Numbered from the stretch's first letter, positions 24,429 to 34,043 are shown. The stretch is DNA of 64,000 nt from Flavobacterium hibernum (GCF_000832125.1 NZ_JPRK01000004.1:62001-126000), one strand, 5' to 3'. Program-made: numbers and translations. The notes: generated by a model not told the origin, from the letters alone.

Positions 24429-25581
24429 ATATACTAATTACTCTAATTGTATTCTTAACTTCCTCTGCAATTTTTCTTGCTTCAGCCATATCTTCATTTA
24501 CAATCGTAACGTGACCCATTTTTCTAAAAGGTCTTGTTTGTTTTTTACCGTAAATATGTGGTGTAACGCCATTCCAACCTAAAATGGTTTCGATGTTTTC
24601 GTAAACTACATCTCCAGAAAATCCTTCGGCACCAACTAAGTTCACCATAATTCCTGCAACTTTACTATCTGTATTTCCTAACGGAAGATCTAGAATTGCA
24701 CGTAAATGATTCTCGAATTGTGATGTATAACTGGCTTCAATAGAATAATGACCTGAATTGTGTGGGCGAGGAGCAACTTCGTTTACCAAAATTTCATCGT
24801 CGTTGGTTTGGAACATTTCAACTGCCAAAAGACCAACGTGGTTGAATTTCTCCGAAACATTCAATGCGATTGCTCTTGCTTTTTCGGCTACTTTTTCATC
24901 GATTCTTGCAGGGCAAATAACATATTCTACTTGATTAGCCTCTGGATGAAATTCCATTTCGACAACCGGATAAGTTTTAATTTCTCCCGATGGATTTCTG
25001 CAAACAATAACTGCTAATTCGTTTTTAAACGGAATCATTGTTTCTGCAATACATTCTACATTTGGAAGATTATCTAAATCTGAAACCTGACGAATTACTT
25101 TTACACCATTTCCGTCGTAACCAAACTCTGTACATTTCCAAACGAAAGGCATCTCGACTCCGCTCGATGTGACAGCAGATTTTAGATTTTCTAAATTTTC
25201 GAATCTTTCAAAAGGAGCAGTTGGGATATTGTTATCTGCGTAAAATTGTTTTTGAATTCCTTTATTTTGAATTCCTTTTAAGGTTTTTGGAGAAGGATAT
25301 ATTTTTAAGCCTTCGTTTTCAAGTTGTGTTAAAGCTTCAAGATTAACCAATTCAATTTCGAAAGTTAAAACATCAACTTGTTTTCCAAAATTATAAACCG
25401 TTTCGTAATCCATTAAATCGCCTTGAAAGAATTTATTGCAGGCAATTTTACTAGGAGCTTCGTCACTAGGATCTAAAACATAAGTTTGTATATCAAATTT
25501 TCTGGTGTCGAATAAAAGCATTTTGCCTAATTGTCCGCCACCTAATATTCCTAATTTAAAATCAGAAGAAAAATAATTCAT
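24427..25581 (-). CDS. purK: N5-carboxyaminoimidazole ribonucleotide synthase
   Basis: This 384-residue ATP-grasp enzyme carboxylates AIR with bicarbonate and ATP to N5-CAIR, the substrate of PurE next door. It shows the opening ILGGGQLGKML, VWKCTEFGYDGNGVKVI in the ATP-binding part and EVAPRPHNSGHYSIEA at the metal site. ATG at 25581 (MNYFSSDFKLG) is chosen; the longer reading adds a Lys-rich stretch unlike the family. It is first of the purK-purE pair. Confidence 0.96.
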   Translation of the reverse strand: MNYFSSDFKLGILGGGQLGKMLLFDTRKFDIQTYVLDPSDEAPSKIACNKFFQGDLMDYETVYNFGKQVDVLTFEIELVNLEALTQLENEGLKIYPSPKTLKGIQNKGIQKQFYADNNIPTAPFERFENLENLKSAVTSSGVEMPFVWKCTEFGYDGNGVKVIRQVSDLDNLPNVECIAETMIPFKNELAVIVCRNPSGEIKTYPVVEMEFHPEANQVEYVICPARIDEKVAEKARAIALNVSEKFNHVGLLAVEMFQTNDDEILVNEVAPRPHNSGHYSIEASYTSQFENHLRAILDLPLGNTDSKVAGIMVNLVGAEGFSGDVVYENIETILGWNGVTPHIYGKKQTRPFRKMGHVTIVNEDMAEARKIAEEVKNTIRVISI

Positions 25582-25687
25582 TGTAGTTGTGTTTTTGCAA
25601 AGATACTTTTTAATCTTTTTTTGCCACAATATGGAGTAAGATTATTTTTTGCGTTGATTTATTAAGATCTTTTTAATCTGTGGCTAA

Positions 25688-25846
25688 AAATTTAACCGCA
25701 AACTACACAAAGGTTTCGCAAAGCTCGCAAAGTTTGTTAGTTGAGTTTATAAATAACAGTAAAGGTCACAAAGCTTTGCGAACCTTGTGTTTTCTCAACA
25801 TAATATTAGGGTAAAAAACTTAGCGGACTTAGCGGTAAAATTAAAC
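25688..25846. repeat. Degenerate AACCGCAAAG / GCGGTTAAA repeat element
   Basis: The stretch contains TTAACCGCAAACTACAC, TTTCGCAAAGCTCGCAAAG, CACAAAGCTTTGCGAACCTTG and TTAGCGGACTTAGCGG. It is an imperfect long inverted repeat. The same vocabulary appears at 28706-28797. It lies between purK and the next leftward gene. Confidence 0.6.
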
Positions 25847-25856
25847 TGTTGCAAGA

Positions 25857-26411
25857 TTATTTTTCAATCTTCTTCAAAACTTCTTTGGCTACAGCTTTAT
25901 ATGCTGCCGAATGATCCCCGTAATCTTTGTTTAAGATAATTTGTAATTCAGGATGAATCCAGTCAAAATGATTTCCTAAAATATATAATGTCCTTATAGA
26001 ATAAGCTTTTGTTGCCACCTTTACATCGTTGATGAGCCAGTCAAAAGATGCTTCGATACAATCCTGAAGATTTGTTTCGGAAAGTGAAATACAATTCTCA
26101 TCTTTTTTATAATGTGATTTTACTAAAAGCTGAACAATTTTTGCAATTGGACGAATGGCGCTTTCATCTTTTAGAATTTTTAAATTCGAGCAGAAGAAAT
26201 CCAGATGAGGTTGTAACCAAATCAATTCTTCATACGAGACAAATTCCAGAATCCAACAGGCTTTATGATTGTTTTTGTCTGATGGAGAAAAACAAATCGT
26301 AACCAATTCCTTAAATAAAGCAGGTTTTTCTAAAACATCTTGCGCCACCTTAAGTCGGTTTTCCCGATAAGCTTTTAGGTAATCGAGTTTGGTTTGTAAT
26401 TCAGAAGACAT
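25857..26411 (-). CDS. Uncharacterised helical (HEAT-like) protein
   Basis: This 184-residue protein is all-alpha by appearance, with repeating Leu/Ile-rich helices, for instance HKACWILEFVSYEELIWLQP and the similar YSIRTLYILGNHFDWIHPEL, which suggests two or three HEAT-like repeats. It has no signal peptide. Homologues of this size in flavobacteria are sometimes labelled adenylosuccinate lyase, which nothing in this sequence supports. It ends 21 bases after the TonB receptor stop on the same strand is not the case: it lies downstream of that receptor by 21 bases, so cotranscription is possible. Confidence 0.7.
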   Translation of the reverse strand: MSSELQTKLDYLKAYRENRLKVAQDVLEKPALFKELVTICFSPSDKNNHKACWILEFVSYEELIWLQPHLDFFCSNLKILKDESAIRPIAKIVQLLVKSHYKKDENCISLSETNLQDCIEASFDWLINDVKVATKAYSIRTLYILGNHFDWIHPELQIILNKDYGDHSAAYKAVAKEVLKKIEK

Positions 26412-26432
26412 TTTTTTGAGTTTAAGATGTAT

Positions 26433-28529
26433 CTAAAATAAAAAAATTAATGCAATGTTTCCGTAATAATTTATAGGAAGTCCAGGATAATAATATCTGG
26501 GAGATGAATTTCCTACGGCTACGGCATTTGGTAAAATTAATGAGGCGTATTTTTCATCTGCAATATTATTGACTCCGAAAGCAAAATTAGTGTTTAAGTT
26601 TGGAAGAATTTCAAGCCTATAACCTGTTTTTAAGTTTATGATTTTATAAGAATCTGCATAAGCTGAATTAGCATCATTCATTGGAATTTTATCTACAAAC
26701 TGAAAATCAGCAGAAAAGAAAAGGCCGGAAGTAGTGTTTAGAACTATTCCGGCATTTATTTTGTTTGCTGCAACGCCAGTTAATTTATTTCCTGAATAAT
26801 CAATTCCGTTATCGATAAAATCTTTAAATTCATATTTGCCTAAAGAAGCACCAATAAAAGAGTTTAATGAAAAAATGGAATTAATTATCCAATTGTGTTT
26901 TGCTGAAATTTCGATTCCTTCATGAAATGTTTTACCTGCATTTATTCCCTCATATTGATCATCACCAATTCTTTTGGCTACCAATAAATCTTTTATTTCC
27001 ATTCGATAAATAGCAAATTCAGTGTAAAGATTTTTATTGAAAAAATAGAATTTCCCACCCACTTCAAAGTTGTAACCGCTTTCGGGTTTTATATCCGGAT
27101 TTATATTGCCGGTACTTGTAAGAGTTTCCTCGGTGGTAGGCAAGGAAAATCCTTTACTTGCAGAGACGTATATAGTTTGTTTTGTGTTTGGTTTAAAAAG
27201 GAAGGACAATTGTGGCGAAAAAATTCCGTCATATCCATATTTTTCTGTTGAAGTTTTTTGAGGAAGAAAGTTGGTTAGCTCAAAATGAGTTTCATTATAG
27301 TTTATGCCAGCCTGAAACTCTATTTTTTCAGAAAGCAAAGTTCTGATTTGAGAAAATATATTATAAAAATGTCTTTTCTGATCTGTTGATGTCAATTGAT
27401 TTCCCTGTAAACTTCCTTGACCATTATTAGTTTTATACAAATTCTCAAAAGTATCTCCGTTGTAATTATCCGTAAAATATTCGATTCCGGCAATGAATTG
27501 ATTCTCTGTCTTTCTAATTTTAAATTTTCCAGAAAATTGTGTTCTCGCTCCTGTGCCAAAAGTATATTGATGCAAAATATCAAAAGGCCTTGGTTCGTTA
27601 CTGTCTTTGTAATTAATAAATATTGATGTTGAATTGTTTAGATTTTCATTGATTTTGAAATCATAAGCTAATCCTGCCAAAGTCGATTTGTATTCTTTAA
27701 ATCCTTTTGATGCAACCCAGGTTGGTGCGCCTAGTTGCGGATTGGAATCGTAAACTTCTTTACTAATAGAGCTCGGGATAAAAGCTTTTAAATAAGTGTA
27801 ATTCGAAAAGTAGGTGAGTTTGCCGTTTTTCTTTTTGAATAATTCTCCCGCCAGTGTAATTCCATTTCGGTTATAAGCACTGTTTTCTCTCCATCCATCT
27901 GTTTTTAAATTATGATAGCTAATGTTTAAACTAGATTCTTTTCCGGTTAAACTATAATTAAAACGATTTTTTAATAAACCAAAAGAACCATAAACGGTGC
28001 TTATCCCAGCGCTTTCTCCTTTTGTTTTTGAGAGTTGAGGTGAAATTAAAATCGCGCCACCCAAACCTGCACCATAAATACTCGAAAGCGGACCTTTGAT
28101 GACTTCAATCTGATTTATGTTTTCAAGATCAATGTCATCAATTACAGTTTCACTGTTTCCGGAAGTTAGCGGAATGCTGCCGTAAAATGCTCTAATTTTA
28201 TTGGTTCCGTACGGCGTTCTTGCGCCAATTCCACGAATCGAAATTCGGGTTGTAGTAAGATTTGAAGATTGCATAAAAACTCCCGGAAGCGTATTGATTA
28301 CGGTGCTAATGTCTGTCGTATTATTTTGCGTCAGTTCTTTTTTAGATAGAACTGCAATAGAAGCTGGCGTGTTTTGTAATTCACTATTAATGTGAAGAGG
28401 ACTTATTACTACTTCTTCCAGTTTTAGTGTTTTTACAGAATCAATAGTTTGGCGCTCTTTTTCTTGTGCTTCAATATTCTGAAAAGCAAAAAGTGCAAAA
28501 AGAAGAAAGTAGTGTTTTTTTAAAATCAT
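26433..28529 (-). CDS. TonB-dependent outer-membrane receptor
   Basis: This 698-residue receptor has a signal peptide (to NIEA-QE, about 21), a plug domain (about 45-175, with TPASIAVLSKKELTQ, IRGIGAR and IEVIKGPLSSIYGAG), and a 22-strand-type barrel ending in an aromatic residue (LIFLF). Unlike the SusC proteins at 54-63 kb, it lacks the N-terminal carboxypeptidase-like domain. Such receptors import iron chelates, copper, cobalamin or sugars using TonB energy; substrate cannot be read here. I checked the leader for a cobalamin or TPP riboswitch and found none. An uncharacterised helical protein gene follows 21 bases downstream. Confidence 0.92.
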   Translation of the reverse strand: MILKKHYFLLFALFAFQNIEAQEKERQTIDSVKTLKLEEVVISPLHINSELQNTPASIAVLSKKELTQNNTTDISTVINTLPGVFMQSSNLTTTRISIRGIGARTPYGTNKIRAFYGSIPLTSGNSETVIDDIDLENINQIEVIKGPLSSIYGAGLGGAILISPQLSKTKGESAGISTVYGSFGLLKNRFNYSLTGKESSLNISYHNLKTDGWRENSAYNRNGITLAGELFKKKNGKLTYFSNYTYLKAFIPSSISKEVYDSNPQLGAPTWVASKGFKEYKSTLAGLAYDFKINENLNNSTSIFINYKDSNEPRPFDILHQYTFGTGARTQFSGKFKIRKTENQFIAGIEYFTDNYNGDTFENLYKTNNGQGSLQGNQLTSTDQKRHFYNIFSQIRTLLSEKIEFQAGINYNETHFELTNFLPQKTSTEKYGYDGIFSPQLSFLFKPNTKQTIYVSASKGFSLPTTEETLTSTGNINPDIKPESGYNFEVGGKFYFFNKNLYTEFAIYRMEIKDLLVAKRIGDDQYEGINAGKTFHEGIEISAKHNWIINSIFSLNSFIGASLGKYEFKDFIDNGIDYSGNKLTGVAANKINAGIVLNTTSGLFFSADFQFVDKIPMNDANSAYADSYKIINLKTGYRLEILPNLNTNFAFGVNNIADEKYASLILPNAVAVGNSSPRYYYPGLPINYYGNIALIFLF

Positions 28530-28614
28530 AAAAAAGGAAAAAAATTAACAGCAGTGTACGCAATGGTTTTGTAGAGAGTACAACCTTTAAACACAATATT
28601 GTCCTTTTGACGAA

Positions 28615-28690
28615 GGATAGATCAGACTATTCCGAAGCTTCGGGACAGAATCAAAATTGCAATTTTTTGTCGAATCCCAAGTGTGATTTC
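28615..28690. repeat. Composite hairpin element in the TonB receptor leader
   Basis: It contains the palindrome CCGAAGCTTCGG and the symmetric AAAATTGCAATTTT, flanked by ATTC repeats, followed by a TTTCTCCTTCACCAGAAA stem. It looks like a degenerate intergenic repeat rather than a known riboswitch. Confidence 0.45.
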
Positions 28691-28705
28691 TCCTTCACCA
28701 GAAAG

Positions 28706-28797
28706 GCAAAAATAGCACAAAGCTTTGCGGTCTTTGTGTTTTTGTAAAAGCTACAGAAGAAATCCTAGCGTTCTTTGCGGTTAAAATTGATTTGTAT
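28706..28797. repeat. Degenerate GCAAAGC / GCGGTTAAA repeat element
   Basis: Contains CACAAAGCTTTGCGGTCTTTG and CTAGCGTTCTTTGCGGTTAAA, the same vocabulary as 25688-25846. It lies just downstream of the sorbosone-type dehydrogenase stop codon. Confidence 0.55.
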
Positions 28798-28802
28798 TTG
28801 AT

Positions 28803-30077
28803 TTATTTTTTTGCCGTAACCTTCCAAATTGTATTTCCGCTATCGTCATTTACCAAAAGTGATCCGTCATGCATAACAGTAACCGCAACGGGACGTCCGT
28901 AAACTTCTGCCTTTGCTTCATTGGCAACAAAACCGGTTAAAAAATCTTCCGGTTTTCCTGATGGTTTTCCATTTGCAAAAGGAACAAAAACAACTTTGTA
29001 TCCAGAAATTTTTGCTCGGTTCCAAGAGCCATGTTGCCCTACGAAAGCTCCATTTTTATATTTTGCCGGAAAAGCATTTTTGGTATAAAAAGTAAATCCT
29101 AAAGAAGCCGTGTGAGCGCCAACCGAAACATCCGGAACAATTGCTTTGGCGGCAAGATCTTTTCGTTCGCCTTTCATTCGTGGGTCAAGAATGTTCCCAA
29201 AATATGAATAAGGCCAACCGTAAAAACCACCTCTTTTTACACTTGTAATATAATCAGGAACTAAGTCATCGCCTAAGTCATCGCGCTCGTTAACCGCTGT
29301 CCAAAGTTCCTTGTTTATAGGATTCCAGTCCATTCCAACCGGATTTCTAATTCCATCAGCATAAATTTTCTCATCACTTCCGTCAGGATTAATTTCTAAA
29401 ATAGCCGCGCGACGAACTTCTTTATCCATTCCGTTTTCGCCAACATTACTTCCGGAACCAACAGAAATGTAGATTTTTGTTCCCTCAGGATTTGTAATTA
29501 TATTTCTAGTCCAGTGATTGTTGTAGCCACCGGCTGGAAGATCAAGAATTTTTGTACCTTGAGTTTCTAATTTCAAAGCTGTGTTGTTGTAAGGATATCG
29601 ATATAAACCATCAGTATTGGCAACGTAAAAAAAGTTATTTAGCACTAGCATTCCAAAAGGTCTGTTGAGGTTTTTTAGAAAAACTTCGCGAGTTTCAAAT
29701 TTCCCATCTTTATCTTTATCACGCAGTATTATAATCTGATTCTTGCTCGTTCTAGTACCACTTTCAACCACAAAAATATCATTGTTTGGAGCAATATAGG
29801 TCCAACGCGGATTTTCGAATCCATCGGCAAATTTTGTAACCGTAAAACCTTCGGGTGCTTTTGGCGTTTTCCCTTCTGGCCAATCAATAACTTTACTGCT
29901 GTTTGTTTTAGATTCAGTTGCATAAGGCGGAGGCAAAGTAATGTTTCCAATAGCAGTTTTTACTACATTTCCGGGTTGCTTAGATAAGGCCTCTTTTTCT
30001 TTTTGAGTTATCTGACCATTGCAGGCTAATATTGCTAATAATAAAGATGTAGATAATATTGATTTGGTTGTTTTCAT
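28803..30077 (-). CDS. Sorbosone-type PQQ-dependent dehydrogenase-like lipoprotein
   Basis: This 424-residue protein has a lipoprotein signal (LACN, Cys19) and a beta-propeller sugar dehydrogenase domain. Typical pieces are FVVESGT, VANTDGLYRYPY, ISVGSGSNVGENG, LEINPDGS, IRNPVGMDWNP and WTAVNERDDLGDDLVPDY. Family members oxidise aldoses or sorbosone with PQQ bound in the propeller, in the periplasm or on the envelope. No PQQ biosynthesis genes are in the window, so the cofactor must be scavenged or made elsewhere. It is upstream of a TonB receptor on the same strand, with a 273-base repeat-rich gap. Confidence 0.87.
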   Translation of the reverse strand: MKTTKSILSTSLLLAILACNGQITQKEKEALSKQPGNVVKTAIGNITLPPPYATESKTNSSKVIDWPEGKTPKAPEGFTVTKFADGFENPRWTYIAPNNDIFVVESGTRTSKNQIIILRDKDKDGKFETREVFLKNLNRPFGMLVLNNFFYVANTDGLYRYPYNNTALKLETQGTKILDLPAGGYNNHWTRNIITNPEGTKIYISVGSGSNVGENGMDKEVRRAAILEINPDGSDEKIYADGIRNPVGMDWNPINKELWTAVNERDDLGDDLVPDYITSVKRGGFYGWPYSYFGNILDPRMKGERKDLAAKAIVPDVSVGAHTASLGFTFYTKNAFPAKYKNGAFVGQHGSWNRAKISGYKVVFVPFANGKPSGKPEDFLTGFVANEAKAEVYGRPVAVTVMHDGSLLVNDDSGNTIWKVTAKK

Positions 30078-30230
30078 GTTGGTTAATGATTAAAGGTTTA
30101 ATAAACAGTAAATTAGTGAAATGTAAAGTATTTTTTGAGAAACATTTAAAAAAATTATGTGATATTTAACATTCTTAAAAAAATGTAAAGACACTAGTTT
30201 TTTGATACTTACTGTTTGGTTGTAATTCTG

Positions 30231-30238
30231 TATCTTTG
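30231..30238 (+). promoter_or_regulatory. -7 box TATCTTTG for hpt
   Basis: A perfect TAnnTTTG match ends 24 bases before the hpt ATG. No TTG is placed at the usual 17-23 bases upstream, so the -33 element is weak or absent. Confidence 0.5.
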
Positions 30239-30262
30239 CGCATTATTTTAAACATAAAAATA

Positions 30263-30793
30263 ATGATACAACTTCACGATAAACAATTTGTTCCGTTTAT
30301 TTCGGCAAAAGAAATTGATTTTGCTTTAACCAAATTGGTGGCACAAGTCGAAGATGATTTTGGAGATGAGACGCCAATTTTTATTGGTGTTCTGAATGGC
30401 GCATTTATGGTTGTTGCCGATTTTTTAAAAAAATACAAAAAACATTGCGAGGTGTCATTTATCAAAATGTCATCTTACGAAGGAACTGAAAGTACCAATG
30501 CAGTAAAAGAATTAATTGGTATCAATCAGGATTTAACAGGTAGAACCGTAATTATTATTGAGGATATCATTGATACCGGAAATACAATCGAAGAATTAAA
30601 AAGATTGTTTAAAGAAAGAAATGTAAAACATTTTAAAATTGCAACGCTATTCTTTAAACCTGAAGCATACAAAAAAGACATAAAAATAGATTATATCGGA
30701 ATTAGAATTCCAAACAAATTTATTGTGGGTTACGGACTAGATTATGATGGTTTAGGGCGAAATCTTGCCGAAGTTTACAAATTGGCAGAATAA
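30263..30793 (+). CDS. hpt: Hypoxanthine phosphoribosyltransferase
   Basis: This 176-residue purine salvage enzyme converts hypoxanthine (and guanine) plus PRPP to IMP or GMP. It has the PRPP-binding motif VIIIEDIIDTGNT and GVLNGAFMV near the N-terminus. The ATG at 30263 (MIQLHDKQF) is used because the preceding in-frame codons are AT-rich leader and overlap the -7 box. It is followed 78 bases later by adk, and the two are probably cotranscribed. Confidence 0.95.
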   Translation: MIQLHDKQFVPFISAKEIDFALTKLVAQVEDDFGDETPIFIGVLNGAFMVVADFLKKYKKHCEVSFIKMSSYEGTESTNAVKELIGINQDLTGRTVIIIEDIIDTGNTIEELKRLFKERNVKHFKIATLFFKPEAYKKDIKIDYIGIRIPNKFIVGYGLDYDGLGRNLAEVYKLAE

Positions 30794-30871
30794 TATTAAA
30801 CAAAACACAACTATATATTCATTTAAAACTTCTGGTATGCAAATCCGGAAGTAACAACACTCACTCATATT

Positions 30872-31444
30872 ATGATTAACATTGTTTTATTTGGAAAGCC
30901 GGGAGCAGGAAAAGGAACTCAGGCAGAATTTTTAAAAGAAAAATACAAATTAACTCATCTTTCAACAGGAGATATTTTTCGTTTTAATTTAAAAAATGAT
31001 ACAGATTTAGGTAAAAAAGCAAGGGTTTTTATGGACAATGGAGAATTAGTTCCTTGCGAAGTTACCACAGCAATGTTAATTGATGAAGTAAACAAACATC
31101 CGGATACAGACGGATTTTTATTTGATGGTTACCCAAGAACTTTAGATCAGGCAAAAGCTTTAGATAAATTTTTACCAACAATTGGCTCAAGTGTTACTGC
31201 TACAATCGCATTAGAAGCAGATGATGAAATTTTAGTAGCACGTTTACTAGAAAGAGGAAAAACTAGTGGAAGAGCTGACGATCAGGACGAAGAAAAAATT
31301 CGTGTTAGATATCAGGAATACAATGAAAAAACAGCTCCATTAATTGGATATTATAAAGAACAAAATAAGTTTTATGCCGTAAATGGTATTGGAACGGTTG
31401 AAGAAATTACAGAGCGATTAACGTCAGTTATAGATAATTTGTAG
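30872..31444 (+). CDS. adk: Adenylate kinase
   Basis: This 190-residue kinase interconverts ATP + AMP and 2 ADP. The P-loop GKPGAGKGT spans 8-16, with STGDIFR, DGYPRTLDQA and GRADDQDEEKIRVR as family signatures. It is the short form without the zinc-type LID. It follows hpt on the same strand; a repeat-rich gap of 215 bases then leads to the CNNM/CorC-type gene. Confidence 0.97.
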   Translation: MINIVLFGKPGAGKGTQAEFLKEKYKLTHLSTGDIFRFNLKNDTDLGKKARVFMDNGELVPCEVTTAMLIDEVNKHPDTDGFLFDGYPRTLDQAKALDKFLPTIGSSVTATIALEADDEILVARLLERGKTSGRADDQDEEKIRVRYQEYNEKTAPLIGYYKEQNKFYAVNGIGTVEEITERLTSVIDNL

Positions 31445-31610
31445 AAGCTTTTCCCTGCTGAACGTTAATAAGTCCTAGCTAAAAAAACTATTTTTCTAAA
31501 CGTAAAACGAACATCTCCCTAAGCTTTTGGGAATCAACGGTTTTCTGGCAAGAAAAATTAGTTTTTTTAGTTCCGGACTTTTCTCTTTCATCTGGGCTAT
31601 AACATATTTA
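31445..31610. repeat. Degenerate intergenic hairpin element after adk
   Basis: It holds AGCTTTTCCCTGCTGAACG at the left and TTCTCTTTCATCTGGGCTA at the right, with CTAGCTAAAAAAACTATTTTTCT / AGAAAAATTAGTTTTTTTAG complementary arms between. It resembles the better preserved element at 50165-50285. It may also end the hpt-adk transcript. Confidence 0.5.
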
Positions 31611-31659
31611 GGTTACAAATTACATTAACAGGACTATTATATAACGAATAAACCACAAA

Positions 31660-32934
31660 TTGGAAATACTAATAATATTTTTTCTAATACTATTAAACGG
31701 AGTTTTCTCGATGTCAGAAATTGCATTGATTTCGGCTAGAAAAAACAGACTTGAAACTGCAGCAAAAAAAGGAAATAAAAGTGCCAGAATTGCGTTGGAT
31801 TTGGCCAATTCACCAAATAAATTTTTATCGACTGTACAAATCGGTATTACCTTAATTGGAATTTTGACGGGTATTTATAGTGGTGATAAAATAACGATGG
31901 ATGTTGAAGCTTTCGTAAGCGGATTTGCGGTTTTAAAACCTTATGCACATTCTGTTGCCGTGGGAATTGTGGTTGTAGTTTTGACTTTTTTCTCTTTGGT
32001 TTTAGGAGAATTACTTCCAAAAAGAATTGGATTAAATTACCCGGAATCGATTGCAAAAATGGTTGCGATGCCAATGAAAATCATTTCGATTATTACGGCA
32101 CCATTTATTTGGCTTCTTACATCTTCGACTGATTTCTTGTTGAATGTTTTGCAAATTAAACCAACTGCTGACGGAAAAGTCACAGAAGAAGAAATTAAAG
32201 CGATCATCAAAGAAGGAACTGAAGGAGGAGAGGTTCAGGAAATAGAACAAGATATTGTTGAACGTGTTTTTCATATTGGAGATAGAAAAGTAAATTCGTT
32301 AATGACACACCGTAAATCGGTAGATATGTTGCCTTTTAATGCCGATAAAGCCAAAATAAAAGAATTGGTTTTAATGGATTTACACACAATTTATCCTGTT
32401 TATAGAGACAATTACGATGATATAGTTGGAGTTGTAACCCTGAAAAATATATTCGCCAATATCGAAAGCGACCATTTTGATTTAGGAGCAATAATGACAG
32501 ATCCTCCTTATTTAATGGAGCAGACGACAGCTTATAAAGCACTTGAGAATTTTAAGAAAACCGGAGTTCATTACGCTTTAGTTTCTGATGAATATGGCGT
32601 TTTTCAAGGGATTATTACCTTAAATGACATTCTTGAAGCCTTGGTAGGAGATGCATCTGATTTTTATAAAGATGAATTTCAGCTAGTAGAAAGAGAAGAT
32701 GGTTCGTGGTTAGTTGATGGGCATTATTCATTGCACGATTTTCTTACTTATTTTGAGTTGGATGAATTGACAAACGATTATGAGGTAAACACTGTAAGCG
32801 GAATGATTATGACCGAGCTTTCGCATATTCCAAAAGAAGGTGAAAAGTTGATTTGGCAAAAATTTGTATTAGAAGTCATCGATATGGATGGCGTAAAGAT
32901 TGATAAAGTGTTGGTGAAAGCACTTAAGGAGTAA
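31660..32934 (+). CDS. CNNM/CorC-type membrane protein with CBS pair
   Basis: This 424-residue protein has an N-terminal DUF21 (CNNM) membrane domain with about four helices (residues 1 to about 165), two CBS domains (about 205-330) that usually bind nucleotides such as ATP, and a C-terminal CorC_HlyC domain (about 345-420, LVEREDGSWLVDG). Members transport or regulate Mg2+ or Co2+; the old name hemolysin is misleading. The start is TTG at 31660, needed to include the first helix (MEILIIFFLILLNGVFS); the next ATG is 17 codons later and would remove it. Confidence 0.88.
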   Translation: MEILIIFFLILLNGVFSMSEIALISARKNRLETAAKKGNKSARIALDLANSPNKFLSTVQIGITLIGILTGIYSGDKITMDVEAFVSGFAVLKPYAHSVAVGIVVVVLTFFSLVLGELLPKRIGLNYPESIAKMVAMPMKIISIITAPFIWLLTSSTDFLLNVLQIKPTADGKVTEEEIKAIIKEGTEGGEVQEIEQDIVERVFHIGDRKVNSLMTHRKSVDMLPFNADKAKIKELVLMDLHTIYPVYRDNYDDIVGVVTLKNIFANIESDHFDLGAIMTDPPYLMEQTTAYKALENFKKTGVHYALVSDEYGVFQGIITLNDILEALVGDASDFYKDEFQLVEREDGSWLVDGHYSLHDFLTYFELDELTNDYEVNTVSGMIMTELSHIPKEGEKLIWQKFVLEVIDMDGVKIDKVLVKALKE

Positions 32935-32958
32935 AGAGAATTTGTTTCAGGTTTTATT

Positions 32959-33008
32959 AGTTTCAGGTTTCAAGTGAAGTGCGTTAGGCCAACTTGAAAC
33001 CTGAAACT
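32959..33008. repeat. Hairpin AGTTTCAGGTTTCAAGT and complement
   Basis: Perfect 17-base arms with a 16-base loop in the gap before obg. The TTTCAGGTTTCAAG word recurs between purE and purK (24371-24390). No T tract follows on the plus strand, so it is more likely a repeat element than a standard terminator. Confidence 0.65.
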
Positions 33009-33041
33009 TTAAACTTTAAACTACACATAAACAAAAAGAAA

Positions 33042-34043
33042 ATGACAGAAGGAAATTTTGTAGATTATGTTAAGATATATGTTTCTTCCGGAAAGGGAGG
33101 AAAAGGATCTACACATTTACATAGAGAGAAATTTATTGAAAAAGGTGGCCCTGACGGAGGTGATGGTGGTCGTGGTGGACACGTATATTTAGTTGGAAAT
33201 AAAGGTCTTTGGACATTGTTTCATTTAAAATTTGCTCGTCACATTAAAGCCGGTCACGGTGGAGATGGAGGAGGAGATCGTAGTACTGGTGCAGATGGTG
33301 ATGATAAATTTATCGAAGTGCCATTAGGAACTGTAGTAAAAGATAAAGAAACAGGAGAAACCTTATTTGAAATTACTGAAGATGGTGAAAAACAAATTCT
33401 TTCAAGAGGAGGAAAAGGAGGTTTAGGAAACTGGCATTTTAGAAGTTCAACAAATCAAACTCCACGATACGCACAGCCAGGTTTACCAGGTGTAGAGATG
33501 GATGTTATTTTAGAGTTGAAAGTTTTGGCAGATGTTGGTTTAGTAGGTTTTCCAAATGCTGGAAAATCAACTTTATTATCTGTTTTGACCTCGGCAAAAC
33601 CAAAAATTGCCGATTATCCTTTTACAACTTTAAAACCTAACTTGGGAATTGTAGCTTATAGAGATTTTCAATCTTTTGTAATTGCAGATATTCCGGGTAT
33701 TATTGAAGGAGCTGCTGAAGGAAAAGGTTTAGGTCATTATTTCTTACGTCATATCGAGCGTAACTCAACTCTATTATTTTTAGTTCCGGTTGATACACCA
33801 GATATCAAGGCTGAATATGATATTTTGGTAAATGAGCTAACAAAATACAATCCTGAAATGTTAGACAAAGAACGTCTTTTGGTGATCTCAAAATGTGATA
33901 TGCTGGATGACGAACTTAAAGCTGAATTGAAAGTAGAGTTAGATGTTGCTTTCAAAGACATTCCTTATATGTTTATCTCGTCAGTTGCACAACAAGGTTT
34001 GACTGATTTAAAAGATAAATTATGGAAAATGTTAAACGATTAA
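33042..34043 (+). CDS. obg: Obg-family ribosome assembly GTPase
   Basis: This 333-residue protein has the glycine-rich Obg fold at residues 1 to about 158 ([20 protein letters not shown]), then the G domain with P-loop GFPNAGKST, the DIPG switch II motif and a SKCD base-recognition motif. It binds the large ribosomal subunit and links growth to nucleotide levels. ATG at 33042 ([14 protein letters not shown]) is the family start; a longer reading would run through the hairpin repeat. A C-terminal OCT domain is absent, as usual in this phylum. A terminator follows. Confidence 0.96.
   Translation: MTEGNFVDYVKIYVSSGKGGKGSTHLHREKFIEKGGPDGGDGGRGGHVYLVGNKGLWTLFHLKFARHIKAGHGGDGGGDRSTGADGDDKFIEVPLGTVVKDKETGETLFEITEDGEKQILSRGGKGGLGNWHFRSSTNQTPRYAQPGLPGVEMDVILELKVLADVGLVGFPNAGKSTLLSVLTSAKPKIADYPFTTLKPNLGIVAYRDFQSFVIADIPGIIEGAAEGKGLGHYFLRHIERNSTLLFLVPVDTPDIKAEYDILVNELTKYNPEMLDKERLLVISKCDMLDDELKAELKVELDVAFKDIPYMFISSVAQQGLTDLKDKLWKMLND

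Noticed and set aside
25857..26411. Adenylosuccinate lyase label for the helical 184-residue protein
   Set aside because: None of the lyase signature motifs (SSAMPYKRNP-like) occurs and the length is far below the enzyme size.
28530..28802. Cobalamin or TPP riboswitch upstream of the TonB receptor
   Set aside because: No B12-box-like or TPP CTGAGA-type core is visible on the minus strand; symmetric words and shared repeats explain the structure better.
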